64,000 nt of DNA from Gracilaria domingensis (taxonomy: Eukaryota > Rhodophyta > Florideophyceae > Gracilariales > Gracilariaceae), in NCBI GenBank assembly GCA_022539475.1, contig VCMS01000069.1, positions 1 through 64,000 on the forward strand. Reading direction: 5' to 3'. Numbering within the stretch: position 1 is the first letter of the stretch; each line of letters begins with the position of its first letter. Position numbers and translations under genes: made by a program. Shown here one piece after another: positions 1 to 11,045 of this stretch. The notes beneath the pieces were generated by a model. The model had not been told where the DNA came from and made no database searches. It saw only the letters and a program-made list of their open reading frames with translations.

Positions 1-234
1 ACTAAGAATTAATAAATAAATAAACTTAAAACTTCCCACTTAATTGTGGCAACCGCCCACTTTAGTGGGCCAAAACCTACCGATCAAGCTCCACCAGTGT
101 CCCACGTGTCCGAACACAATGCAACCCCCTAGTGAAACTACTAGTCATATACTGGTGCTGTACCAGGCAAACCCGTAAACGGGAAAATATGACTAAGTCC
201 AGTCAGAATACTCATAGATGAGCGTTGCACTACA
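1..234 (-). repeat. 3' LTR of element A (partial)
   Basis: This stretch matches the outer 234 bases or so of the LTR at 10812-11045 in the same orientation, sharing blocks such as GGCAAACCCGTAAACGGG and GACTAAGTCCAGTCAGAATA. On the - strand it begins TGTAGTGCAAC at base 234, directly after a polypurine tract, as a 3' LTR should. The rest lies beyond the left edge. Confidence 0.85.
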
Positions 235-246
235 TATCCCCCTCTT
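235..246 (-). promoter_or_regulatory. Polypurine tract of element A
   Basis: On the - strand the sequence AAGAGGGGGATA sits immediately upstream of the 3' LTR start. It is the expected primer for plus-strand DNA synthesis. Element B has a very similar tract before its own 3' LTR (29716-29727). Confidence 0.75.
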
Positions 247-276
247 AGGCGGTAATACAACCTCGACGAGGGCAGG

Positions 277-2250
277 ATGGCGCCGAGCCAGGAAGATATA
301 AGTGCAGCGCTCCCCGGTCCTCCGGTATGTTCTTCTCCTTCTCCCCGTCAACACGTGCTCCCTGCTTCTGCAGTAAGCAGCACCTCCTCAGAGTACCGAA
401 CTCTCTATCGCTCCTGCGATCAACTTTCCTCCGACACCGGAACTAGACCTCACTATGAGTGTGTTCCACCGAACCAGCCTCCGAACCAACCACCGTTCCC
501 CAAGGGGGCCTCACCGGATTCCGCTCCGTTCCGCTCCCTCAACAGGGCTCCCAACCCGTCCGCGGGGCAATCGAACCTGTCGCAGGATCCTCCGCGCAGC
601 ATGCCGCTCTCGCGGGCCCCGTACTCGGGTTCCATCCAGGTGTGGTCTGGCCGTCTTCAACTCCCTTGTAGGCTCAACCCGGCGAACCGGCGACATGCGA
701 GGCGCCTCCGGCTCGCTCCGTGGTTCCACCCGACTGCGGTGTTCAATGAAAGCCTCATACTGAGTATGCCGACGGAGCAACACCCTTCCGGGGGACCTCC
801 CGGCAATGGGGACCACCTCGTGGGATTGGCGCACGCGCATCGCGATTCCTGTCCATCAGGTTGCGCGGGAACATCGGCAATCCCGGGAAGAAGCCCATGC
901 CAACTTTGTCATGGTGGCTTACAAACGGCAAGGCCGGGCGCCCGTTCGAGTTTCCTATCCCGCCAGGGATGGGCTTCGATGTGGCGTTTACCGCACCCGC
1001 GGGGAAATCAGTTACTGCGACCGCCTAGCGGCGTTGGAAACCTTCGCCTGGCGGGGAATGCTCGTTGCACGGCAGGAAGCCATATGCTGGACAAGACCGA
1101 TTCTTCGGGCTGAGTTTAGATATCTCCCCCGCCGTTCGCGGTCTAACTTCCTTCAGAACTTCATCCGCCATGAGAGGCGGTCTCGATCCCAATTTGGGTA
1201 CTTCGCTCCATATCAGAACGTGGAGATCCGCCATATCGCGGCTGCGCACCGACAGGGTCGGTATGTACCTCTGCCAGAGTGGTGGAGTTACCTCGAGGCA
1301 TGCCGGGGTGCTACATCGAGTTGCCCCGGTTTTCACCTACTTAGGTCATACCTACTCACAGATCCCAGGACTGGGTTGTGGTCGGTTGTCGTCACCGAGT
1401 GGGCTGTCCGCACCGCGGCGTTTGTCCTCGCTGAGGCATATGACCAGTATCGACTGTGGTTCATCCCTCCCGCGTGCGGGCGGCCATCCGAAGTTTGGAC
1501 TTGGAAGTCCCCTCGGGGGTCGTGCCAACAACGACGAGGTGTTGAGCCTTCTCGATTATATCGATAGTATCGACTGGACCGAAGTGCCTCTTTCTCAGAG
1601 TAGTCGCGGTGATTCCCCGAACACGGGTGGATACGGCCCAGGTCTGGGAAGAAATACCGCTCTTGCGGGCGATTATGTCTTCTTCGACCCGTGGGATTAT
1701 CGGAGATTACCGCTGAGGAAGCGGGTGAGCTCGTTCTGCTCCCCGGCGAGTGCCGGCCGATCACCCAACTGGGTTTGTGAACTCGGATGAGTATTACCGA
1801 GAGTACCTCGGGGGAGATCCAATGGTGGATAATCAGCCCGAGGACACGGGAGGCGACGATATCGAGATGATCGAAGAGATCGACGCAACCCCTGCGGGGG
1901 AGGGCGCCGGCTCTGCTCCGGTTGTCGGCTCCGCCTCGGCGGCTGACTTCATCGCTCCCACTCCGGTTCCCATTCCGGTACCCATTCCGGCTCAGCCGGC
2001 TCTTCCCGCTGTTGCGGCTGCTGCAGCTCATCCCCCGCCGGCGGGTGTGAACGAAGGTGCGATTATCGCTCGCTTCCTCCGCGGCGCGGGTTTAAGTGCT
2101 AGTGCGGCCTCTGGCGACGTCACCGCTATGGCGGATGCCTTGGCTCAACGCCTTGGCGGTATGCCTCTCAGAATGAGGGCGATGGCGACGGCCAGTAAAC
2201 GGGAGCCGAGCTTCCCATGCGTGGGTAATTACCTGTTCACAGTAGTATAG
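277..2250 (+). pseudogene. Antisense accessory ORF of element A (decayed homologue of the element C antisense ORF)
   Basis: Coding potential runs on the + strand, opposite to element A's gag-pol, between pol and the 3' LTR, but is spread over at least three frames (277-1113, 806-1567, 1065-1790, 1750-2250). By eye it matches the intact 769-aa ORF of element C in two blocks. Around 1340-1450, DPRTGLWSVVVTEWAV aligns with the PTDRRNWLTWQVLTVEWAV block of C. Around 1530-1590, EVLSLLDYIDSIDWTEVP aligns with EELLDYVCRVQWSSTP. The tail (1750-2250) is acidic, then Pro/Ala-rich, then Met/Arg-rich. No known domain is recognised. The frame changes mean this copy cannot make a full protein. Confidence 0.6.
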
Positions 2251-2527
2251 CCTTGAGATAAAAAGATTCTTTGCTTCATTCACGTCTTCGACGGTGTATC
2301 CCTTCCTCACCGGCATAGCCGGCTAATGCAATGCGATGCGATGCGCTGCGAAAAACGCACCCTTCCGAGGGGAAAAACCATGCTCATGGTGTGGCAGCGA
2401 GGCCATTACCAGCGAGCTGGATGAAAAACCCTCAGGAGTGAGTCTTCTTTCCGAAAATCGGTGTTCGAGCGGCGCGAGCCGGTCAAACCGTCCATACGGC
2501 GAGCATTCCCACCAAGGTGGTATGGAC

Positions 2528-2844
2528 TCAATCCCGTCGCATGACGTGTGTGTGCCAACGATCTGACTTCCTCCGTTTCCACGGCAACCTTATCCCACTT
2601 GGGCATCGTCCAGCGTCGCTGGTCGTGGCTGTCCCCGCGGAGCGGTGGTACTGTACGACCTTCGAGCGTGGCAGGTGCTCGATAGGTTCGTATGTATCCC
2701 ACTCTGGGTCGTAGCCGTACCAACGGACGCGGTATAACAAGATGCCTCCTGGTCCCAGGTATGCCCGACAATTCGGTCGACAATGTACACCTGAATGTAC
2801 ACCTGCCGGCCTTGCCGTGTTATTGTTACTTCATCGGTCGACAA
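2528..2844 (-). pseudogene. Element A integrase C-terminal chromodomain
   Basis: The frame 2528-2740 contains LYRVRWYGYDPEWDTYEP followed by EHLPRSKVVQYH. The neighbouring frame up to 2844 contains IVDRIVGHTWD, which precedes it in element B (VVDHIVGHSWN). Together these are a typical chromodomain core (VRWYGY...WEP-type), which in chromoviruses binds histone marks and steers integration. A frame change separates the two halves. Confidence 0.75.
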
Positions 2845-3597
2845 CCCTTGCGGGGGAACGGTTCCCGTGACGGGGGTAACAGCGCGCGCCTGGCTTTGCG
2901 TCGCCAGTTCCCTCCAGGGAGGTGCTTTCGATGTCGCTGCGTACCGCCATTCGGCGTGGGTCCTTCCGCTTCGGCGGCGTCGGCGTAGCTGTGTGCTCGC
3001 CTTGTCCGTTTGCGTCGGAGAGTCCCACCTCGGGTGGCTTCACAACCGTGCGTGCACGTGACTGTAGCGACTGTTGGCTGTCAAGCTCCCTCGGGAGAAC
3101 CGCCTCCCTGTTGCAGGTGTCCTCCAACGGCTGCGCCGTTGGCCCTTTTCTTCTTTGCTCAAGTTCCCGTTCTGAACGGTTCCTTCCGGGTTACCGGGGT
3201 TATCGACACCGCCGGCGGCTTGCGATCTCGTGATCTCCGCGCGCGCCTGCGCTTGCGCCGATATTTTACGCCCAATATTTGGTGCCGTACCGTCCATGAC
3301 GTGAACTCTTCCCGGAGTGTCCGGCATTCCCACGGCTGTACCGCCGGGTTCTACCGAGTTGCTCGGGACTTCTTTTTCCTCAGCTCGTGCCTGCTCCGCA
3401 GGATTTTCCAGGATTCCTGGTCGTTCTGCGTCGCGTCGCGCGGCGGGCCGCGATGTCGCTGCGCTTTCCCTAGTGAGGCTTCGTTCCGACGGCGTCGGCG
3501 TGATGCCGGCGACATCTTTCGATTTCGTTCGACCCAGCCCGGCTGGTTGGCCACGAGGTTCTGTTGACTTAGCCGAATCCGCTTCTGCTTAGTGTCC

Positions 3598-4935
3598 TTA
3601 CCCGGCGACGGTGTAGACTTCCCGCAACGGGCTGTGTGTGCGGCGTGCGAGCGTGCGTTGCGGACGCGATGGCCGCGCACTAGCCGGAACATCCGGAGAG
3701 CTCCGTATGGTCCGTGCTTCACGGTTGTCCTCACGACGCGACGTCGGCTTATGACTCTCAGCAGAGCTGATAACCTCCTCCCCCTCCTTAGATGGAGCGG
3801 CGTGGGGAGTAACAGAATGTCCCGCATCGCGGGTAGGTGAACCCAGCGATGGGACAGAGACGGGGGTGCCCTGGTGGCGATCATTGTCCGACACAGTCGG
3901 CGGCACCGACTCTATCGGGAGGTCTGTAAGGCCTCGGTGGAGGTGGGGCAGGACGGACGGTCTTGTCACCACATTTGTTTCCGGTGGTACCGGGGTTGTT
4001 GACACGGGCTCTGTATCAGACGGGGTAACCTCAGACGAGGGAGGAGGGGCCATTACCACGCGGTCGCGGGAGATCCGCTCATGCGCGTCAGCTATCTCGA
4101 CTACAACAGTGTCCGGTGCAACCGAGATTACTTTGTACGGTCCATCCGCCACAGGCGAGAGCTTATGACGTTTGCCCTTTTCAGGGTTGTAGTGTTCCTT
4201 CCGTACGAAGACATGGTTTCCCACCGTAAGGGGTTCAGGGGTCCTTCCTCGCAAGCGAGCATCAAAATCACGCTTGTAAGCGGCTCGGGCTTTCGCCATT
4301 GACTTCCGGGCAGCCGGTACTAACTTCGTTAGCGAGGCTTTCCATTGTTGGCGATAATCACCCACAGATGGGAAACTGCCCAAGGTAGCTTGTGATTCTA
4401 ACGCCAATGGCGGGGGTGTCCTTGACAAAACCAGTTCGAATGGGGAAACACCAGTAGTCCTGTGTACCTGCGTGTTATACGCAAAGGTTAACGCGTCGGT
4501 GTATAAGTCCCATGTTTTTGGGTGTTCAGCAACGTAGGAACGGAGAGATGCCAACATCGTACGGTTATACCGTTCAACTTGCCCATTACATTGGGGATGG
4601 TAAGTGGTCGTGAAGAGGTTCTTCACGTCCATGATGCGGCAGACATCCTGGAAGAACCGGGATGCGAATTGCTTTCCGTTATCGGATAATAACTCTACAG
4701 GAGGACCGTACACGAAGATCCAGTGCGTGGCGAATGCCTGCGCGACCGTGAACGCGGTGATCCTCTTTAGAGGTACTGTCCGAACCAGTTTCGAGAACCG
4801 ATCGGTGATAACGAGAAGAAATTTGTTACCTCTCCGAGTGGTAAGCAATGGTCCGAGAATATCGATTGCCACAAATTCAAGCGGCACCCTGGCAGGGAAT
4901 AGTTTCACTTTCTTGGAATTCGTTCGCAGCTTCAC
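3598..4935 (-). pseudogene. Element A integrase catalytic core and start of linker
   Basis: The frame begins next to the zinc-finger part of integrase and contains the DDE catalytic core: IDILG (first Asp), SDNGKQF (second Asp) and NGQVERYN (Glu). It is followed by the GPYKVISV-like fold and a Ser/Pro/Thr-rich linker. It aligns closely with element B integrase. Upstream, CADCAK in the 4877-5671 frame completes the HHCC zinc finger, so a frameshift near 4930 splits the domain. Confidence 0.85.
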
Positions 4936-5671
4936 GCGTTTTTGCGCAATCGGCGCAGAAGCGTACCGTAGCGTAACAATCCACCGCCATGGCGGGCCAG
5001 TAGAAATCTCTCCTCAAAGTGAGGTACAATTTCCGTCCACCTGCGTGGCCACCTAACTTTGCGTAATGCGAAAGGTGTAGGATCCTCGTCTGTAACGAGT
5101 GTGGTACCACGACTTGTGGGTGTGACTCGACTGTCCTTATGAGATAGCCGATGTCATTAACCTCGAATGGGAGGGTGTCGCCTCCGTTTAGTCGGGCACG
5201 GACTTTGATACAGAAAGGGTCTCCATGCTGTTCTCGGATCATTTCTTCCGGTGATACCGGGATAAAATTTCCCGGTAGGGGCTTTATAGCCTCGGTTTTG
5301 CCTGCAACAAGCAGTTCGTCGAAGTCAGCGTCAATATCGTCCCAGTCATCTGGAAAGTCGTCTAGCTGCCACTCCGGGAGTTCCGGCTCATCATCGCCAA
5401 CGACGAAGCAAGGAATATCATCGTCCTCGACGGCCAGAGTTTCCCCATTTGTGGGTAAGCGCGACAACGCGTCCGCCTGGGTGTTCAGGGTCCCCTTTTT
5501 GTACACGACGTCGAAGTCGAATTCCGCTAGGCGGAGCCTCCACCGCATAAGGCGGCCTGATGGATCAGAGATATTCATCAACCACCTCAACGAGGAATGA
5601 TCCGTGTACACGGTAAAGTGCACACCTAGCAGGTAGGGACGGGAGGGTGGATAATGCCCATACGACTGCAA
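4877..5671 (-). pseudogene. Element A RNase H C-terminal part, connection and integrase zinc finger
   Basis: YLLGVHFTVYTDHSSLRWLM and ADALSRL are the RNase H C-terminal motifs typical of Ty3/Gypsy. An acidic connector follows, then LHLSHYAKLGGHAGGRKLY and CADCAK, the HHCC integrase zinc finger. The frame joins the upstream RT frame through a one-base insertion near 5650, relative to element B. Confidence 0.85.
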
Positions 5672-7229
5672 GCCACTCCTTCTCCGAAACGGAGTAGTTC
5701 AGTTCATGAACGTTGAGCGAACGTGACCAGTACCCTATGGGTTTTCGTTCTCCTTCGGGAGTGGTTTGGAACAGCGCGCAGCCTACTTGGTAGTCGCTCG
5801 AGTTCGTGTCCACGGAGAACGGCAATCTCGGTTTGGGTAACGATAGTATCGGTGCTGACGTAACAGCCTCCTTTAAGGAGTTGAACGCTTCCGCTTGTGC
5901 GGGCGTGAAGGGGTCCAGTTTTGGTGGCTGGCCCTTCCGCAAGAGAGCGTTAAGGGGAGCCGATATGTCCGAAAAGTTCGGCACGAACCGTCTGTACACG
6001 TTGACCAGCCCTAAGAAGGAGCGTAATTCCGTTTGAGTCCGCGGTTCTTTCGCCTTAGCGAGTGACTTGACGCGAGCTTCCTCGATCGTCAGCCGTCCTG
6101 GACGGACTATGTGCCCAAGATACTTGACGGTGTCGGTGAAGAATTCACACTTCCTCAACTTGAGGGTGATTCCTGTATCACGCAGAGTGGTCATCACGTC
6201 CCTGACATGGGTGAGATGATCGTCCAGATTACTGGAAAACACGATGATATCGTCAAGGTAGACGAGACAGGTCCGCCACTTGAAGCGGCTCAACAGAATG
6301 TCGATGGCACGCTGGAACTTAGCGAGCGCGTTGGTTAAGCCAAAAGGCATCCGCTTGAAGCGGTAGGAGCCCGAGTGGCACACGAACGCAGTCTTATCGC
6401 GGTCTTCTTCCCTGACCGGGACTTGCCAATATCCCCAATTGGCATCCAATGCCGTGAACACGGTAGCGTCACCGAGCGAATCGATGCACTCGTCCATACG
6501 AGGGATTGGATAAACGTCTCTTACCGTCACGGCGTTAAGTCGGCGATAGTCGACACAGAACCTCCAGGTTCCGTCGGCCTTGAGAGCCAGTACCACTGGG
6601 GATGCCCACGGCGATTGCGCGTGCTCGATGACACCTGCGCGGAGCATCTTGTCCACTTGGAACTGTTCTTCCTCCCGAGCTTTCGGTCCTGCCCTGTAAG
6701 GGGGTTGTGAAACCGGACGCGTGTTTGGTAACACATCGATACGGTGTTCCGTTGCATTGATCTCTCCAAGAGAGCCATCCCACATTGGGGTAAACTCCCG
6801 TAACATGTCTCTTAGACGTTCACGGTGCGACTCCGGTACATGACCGAGGTCAAGTTCCTCGAGCGCCTTCAAGGGGTCAACCTTGTCGTAGCTCGTGGGC
6901 TTACGCTCTTCTGTCCCTGACACAGGGTTTGGTTCCGAGTCAGTCGGTTGCTTCTCCGTTGCGACGGTAGTGGTACTCGTGGAAGCGGCAGGAATTGCGA
7001 CTCCCTCCCCCTCCTTAGATGAGGCGACGTCCTCTTTGGAGGTAACTAATCCGAGAACATCCGCAGCCGTCATCTTCGTTGGAAGCATCGCGAGTGGGTG
7101 TGGTGTCACAGACCCAATGACTTGGTTCTTCACCAGATACTGGGGGTGCTGCCAAGGTTGGCAACGAGTATCCGAAACGGAGTATCCGGTGTGACTTGCA
7201 CAACGCCATTCGCGACAGCGAGTTGGCAC
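5565..7229 (-). pseudogene. Element A reverse transcriptase and RNase H N-terminal part
   Basis: The frame holds FCVDYRRLNAVT, DANWGYWQVP, FGLTNALAKFQR and the catalytic YLDDIIVF (near 6260), then SFLGLVNVYRRF and the RNase H start. This is a complete Ty3/Gypsy RT by motif. The end runs into a wrong frame after WALSTL, where element B continues with RPYLMGVHF. The first residues printed from the 7229 end are not genuine: true homology begins at PQYLVKNQVIG after a frameshift near 7145. Confidence 0.88.
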
Positions 7230-7966
7230 TTCTCGTACAACGAGGTAAGCGGTTGAATAACCCGAAGACCGTGCTGACAGGAATTAACCGACACCATCAT
7301 TTGGGACTCAGGCGGGATGCGGATCGACGCGGCGACGCGGAGCTTGGTGGACTCGCGCGACGCCGGTGCCGGGGCCTGCGCAGCAGGGAGTGGAACTTGC
7401 TTCCGCGATGACCGCTTCAGCGGACGACGGACGATCGGTACCGACGAACCGTCGTCGAGTTCTACACGCCTGAGGCGGGGCCTGATTGCATCGACAAACC
7501 TGTCGCAGTAATCGCAACCCAAAATGACTGGGGCAGCCAATGACCGACAAACGATGAAGTCGACCTTCACCACGGAGGTTCCCAAGCGTACGACTAAGTC
7601 GATTGTTCCCACCGTTGTTAACGGGTTGTTATTCGCATCAGCGACATCAGGAAGCATGCTGCGGCGGATACGTTCCCGCAATTGCGGTGTGAGAAGGGAC
7701 TCCACGATGAAGTTCGGACCTGCACCTGTGTCTAGTACAGTCAGGTAACGCACCATAAACTGGGGGCTCAGGCCAAGGTCAGCGTACACCTTATAGTTTC
7801 GCTTGGCCATCACCATGATTCGGTCCGGGATCCGGTTATTCCTTACCCGTATCCACGGTCGACGCAAAACACCGAGGTGTTCCGAATCCGCGTCTGCGGC
7901 GTCTTTCCTCGAGAGGATTTTCACCGGGGAGCGAGGCAACGACGCCTTGGGCGTCAACAGCCTCAA
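7130..7966 (-). pseudogene. Element A aspartic protease region of pol
   Basis: The frame contains VLDTGAGPNFIVES, the D-T-G active site of a retropepsin-type protease, and further on VILGCDYCDRFVDAI, the conserved ILG segment. It aligns along its length with the element B protease (LGVLRRPWIR, IPDR, MVMAKRNYK). Its first codon here is a TTG, and the frame is open back to 7999. The frame ends prematurely after GSTPSIW because one base is missing near 7145 compared with element B. Confidence 0.85.
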
Positions 7967-8004
7967 CTCTGAGGACGCCTCTCCCGAAAGGGAGACTCCC
8001 TAGT

Positions 8005-10206
8005 TCAGTTTCCCTGAACTTCCGCCTGCGGCGGCTGCTCAGGTTCCTCGGCTACGAGTGCTTGGGCTCGTTGGCCGTGGGATCCCGCGTTAGCGGTATG
8101 GGGATCGGCAACATGCCGAGAGTTTGGATGCACGGGTGGTGCCTGGACATTCCGCTGCGGCGGTGGTGCTGCGACAGCGTGAGAGAAGTCCGTCTTCGCA
8201 CGCAAGTACGACGTCATAGGGACGGTTCTCTTCTCCTCTGGAGTTAAGGATTCATAGTTCACCGTAACCATGGACATATCCTTCACCGAGAGGAGGCACT
8301 GCGGCGAAATGTGACCATGCGTGTAGCAAAGGTGACAGATCGGCATTGCCATCCCCGAACGCGGGTCACTATTCCGAGCATCGGTGAACCCTACCCTAGG
8401 GCGTGTGTCCTTCCATCCAGGCCGTTGAAAACGGGTTGCTCCGTTCGCGTACGGGATTTTCGGCCCGTTCACACGGTTTGCATCTGCGTAAAGCAGCGTG
8501 CTGTCCCGAGCGGTATCGAAGGAGGCATCCGTCGTTGACGGTAGTTCCGTAGTTGGAATGGAACTCCGGCCTTCCTGGGCCAACTGGACGTTGTCGTACT
8601 CCCTTGGGGAGGCCTCGCTCGTGTGCAGCGACAACGATGGGGATCCAGTCTCCATCATCAACGCCTTGGCGGACTTCGACCTGGTGACAGGACCTCGTGC
8701 ACGAAGTGCATCACCCTCCGCTGGGGCGTGCTGGATTAACTCGAGGTAGGTAATCTTCTGCTTATCCTCGCGGTAGCGGGCGACCAAGGTCTTGATGGCC
8801 GGGTCGAGGCCGTCGACGAACATCGTACAACGTTCCCCTGCGGGGTATACATTACCACAAGGGTGGAAAGCCTTATTCAGGCGGACCGAGTAATCGGTTT
8901 CCGTCTCTCCAGACTTCTGCCGGGTGTCCCGGAGTGCCAGGATGGCCGTGCCGATTGCGTCGTTGGTGGCGTACGAGCGCAGCAAGTACTGGACCGCTTC
9001 CGGCCAGCACGTAACCCCTCCTTCGGAGGCACGAGATGAGCCTCTTACAGAGTTGAACTGGTCTTCGGCCACCCCCCGTAAGAAATACGGTAACGCAATG
9101 TAGGCCTGGCCTTCGTTCATCCCGAGAACATCGGCCTCCGCCACAAAACGGGCTAGAAAATCAAGCACCAGGACTTGGTCGTCTCCAGAAAAGGTCTGGT
9201 TACGCAGTGAGAGCTGCATACGGCGGATGCAGTCCTTCACTTTACCCGTCCCACGGGGTGTGCGATCCAATGAGGAATCCTCCAAACGGTAATACCGGTA
9301 TGAGAGTAGCTTCCGATACATCGGGTTCGTCGGCTTCAGCTCCTTCAACCCGGAGTGCTTCCGTCTCTTCGACCGGGTACGAACAACCACTTGGGTGGCC
9401 GATGACCGCTTAGAGCGTGATGAGTGCCCTGCACGACCATCTTCGATGGAAGACTCTGACGAGTCAGAACTTTCCGAATCATTCGGGGCGTCAGCTGACG
9501 TACTCGAATCCGAGTCGGAGTACTGGTTTTGCTCCTTGGCCTGCCGCCTGCGGCGTGATTTGTCCCGACCGGTGTTCTTGTCGCGATGCGACACTTCAAC
9601 CGGCTCCGCCGGAGTGGCGAGTTACGCGATAGCGGCCTTCTCCAACGTCTCCAGACGGCTTCGAATCCGATCGAATCGGGTCTCGATTCCTTCCACGAAG
9701 GCAGCGGGTCCTCCAATGCATTCCAGCACGGAGTTGACATTGGACCGTAGAATACGGAGATCCTCTGCAAAATCCTTCACAGGAAATGTGCGGACTTCCT
9801 CCCGGAGCGTCCGGACTTCTCCCGCAAGGGAATCATGGGCTCCCATAAGGGAATTGTGAGCAGCGCGCAGCATGCGAACCTGCTCTTCCAGGGTTGCACC
9901 CTGGGGGTCGTCAATCTTCTCCCGACGGGCCTGAGACGCCTCGGCGGTCGCCTTTACCTGCCCAGCAGGAGCCAGTGCGGCAGCGGCAGATGCCGGAGCA
10001 ATCCCATCAGTGGGAGGGATCAACGGGGAAAACGAAAGTGTCCGGCGTGCCGGCGGGTTAGACGTCCGCGAGGACGGTCTGTTACGCAATGTAGATCCAG
10101 GGCGGACTGGTATCCTCGAAGGGGGCCGACCATCCGTCGGATTACCACCGTTGGTGGAACGACTGCGAGTGATCGCAGGCTCCGCATCGGAGGGCTTCCG
10201 AGACAT
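8005..10206 (-). pseudogene. gag: Element A gag with one in-frame stop
   Basis: Two stretches in the same frame (10206-9622 and 9594-8005) are separated only by a TAA at 9622-9624. Together they would give about 733 codons, matching the 726-aa Gag of element C. The N-terminal part contains a predicted coiled coil (LEEQVRMLRAAHNSLMGAHD). A Ser/Asp/Arg-rich segment follows, then a capsid-like region (YRKLLSYRYYRLED, WPEAVQYLLRSYATNDAI). Near the end is a canonical CX2CX4HX4C zinc knuckle, CHLCYTHGHISPQC (about 8297-8340). Gag would package the RNA and form the virus-like particle. Confidence 0.87.
8008..8014 (-). promoter_or_regulatory. GGGAAAC heptamer at the end of element A gag
   Basis: On the - strand the heptamer G GGA AAC lies in the correct phase directly before the gag TGA (8005-8007). 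It fits the X XXY YYZ rule for -1 ribosomal frameshifting, and pol lies in the -1 frame. In this decayed copy a TAG (8000-8002) closes the -1 frame two codons later, so the site cannot work as it stands. Confidence 0.45.
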
Positions 10207-10289
10207 CGGTATCCAACCAACCGTTACACGGGAACTTCCGAGAGAAAACGAACCTCAAAGAGGGTACACAAGAGTGGGTCAACTTTCTA

Positions 10290-10302
10290 GGTCGGGAGAC
10301 CA
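10290..10302 (-). promoter_or_regulatory. Primer-binding site of element A
   Basis: On the - strand TGGTCTCCCGACC lies three bases after the 5' LTR end (ACTACA). It starts with TGG as expected for pairing with a tRNA CCA end. The same 13 bases occur in element C at 18888-18900. I cannot name the tRNA. Confidence 0.8.
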
Positions 10303-10305
10303 CTT

Positions 10306-11045
10306 TGTAGTGCAACCCGTGAGCGGGGAAAAGACACCACGAAGACGTTCGGGATCTTCCTCTACTGAGGGCAACCCAGAGAACAGAGCCTCTCTGGAAT
10401 GGCGTAACTAGCCGGGTGTAAGACCGGGGCCAAACCGTCACGACGGGGCGTTGAGAGTTGAGCAGAGAAGGGTGACTCGCACGCGAGTGTAGTAGCCTCG
10501 AAGAGGGACGAAACCACGGAGTGGGGAAAGGGAAGGATAGGAGAGGGAGAGGGAAAAAGAGAGGTACGGCGTATCGCCGGGGTATTCCCTATACAGGGTC
10601 GAACACGACAACAGATGGTTATAACACTCCCAAAGTTGGGTTCTGTGGAGACGCAGGGTGGATAGCCGCACCGTTACAACGGGGAGTCCCTCCGATAAGG
10701 AGTTGTGCACCGCCGAAGGCGAGAGTGGCTAGAGCCAAGATCCTTGAGGTAGGATCACCCTGGTTGGGGTACTTTACTGGTGCGACGGCGGCGACGCCGT
10801 CGCACTAAGTAGTGTCCTCACTAAAATTAATAAATAATATTAACTAAACTTCCCACTAATTGTGGCAACCGCCCACGTGTAGTGGCCAACCTCCGATCAG
10901 CTCCACCGTGTTCTACGTGTCTGAACCATCCCAATGGCAACCACTAGTAACTACTAGTCATATACTGGTGTGTACCAGGCAAACCCGTAAACGGGAAATA
11001 TGACTAAGTCCAGTCAGAATACTCATAGATGAGCGTTGCAATACA
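10306..11045 (-). repeat. 5' LTR of element A (740 bp)
   Basis: Read on the - strand it starts TGTATTGCAAC and ends GTTGCACTACA, so it has TG...CA termini within a longer imperfect inverted repeat. The outer 234 bp match the partial 3' LTR at 1-234. The inner 550 bp or so are homologous to the LTR remnant at 58328-59120. It contains a polypyrimidine-rich stretch on the - strand around 10515-10560. Confidence 0.87.

Larger units (their letters stand above)
2528..7999 (-). pseudogene. pol: Element A pol, broken by frameshifts
   Basis: This is the whole pol region: aspartic protease, reverse transcriptase, RNase H, integrase, a long linker and a chromodomain. The parts lie in successive - strand frames and are listed separately. 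Comparison with the uninterrupted element B pol locates one-base indels near 7145 (next to a run of C), near 5650 and near 4930. More disruptions follow in the linker between about 3600 and 2850. The reading frame opens just after a TAG at 8000-8002, five bases past the end of gag. A functional polyprotein cannot be made from this copy. Confidence 0.88.
1..11045 (-). mobile_element. Element A: Ty3/Gypsy chromodomain retrotransposon, decayed, truncated by the window edge
   Basis: Read on the - strand the order is 5' LTR (10306-11045), primer-binding site, gag, pol (protease, RT, RNase H, integrase, chromodomain), an antisense ORF and the start of the 3' LTR (234 down past base 1). The order protease-RT-RNase H-integrase defines Ty3/Gypsy, and the C-terminal chromodomain places it with chromoviruses. 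Gag carries one nonsense codon and pol at least three frameshifts. The two LTR copies differ by many single-base indels, so this is an old insertion. Its 5' LTR abuts the interrupted protease reading frame of element B at 11046, which shows that A is inserted inside B. The second target-site duplication lies off-window. Confidence 0.9.

Noticed and set aside
2406-3884. Several + and - strand frames in the A pol tail taken as genes
   Set aside because: They are fragments or shadows of the decayed linker and chromodomain of element A pol.
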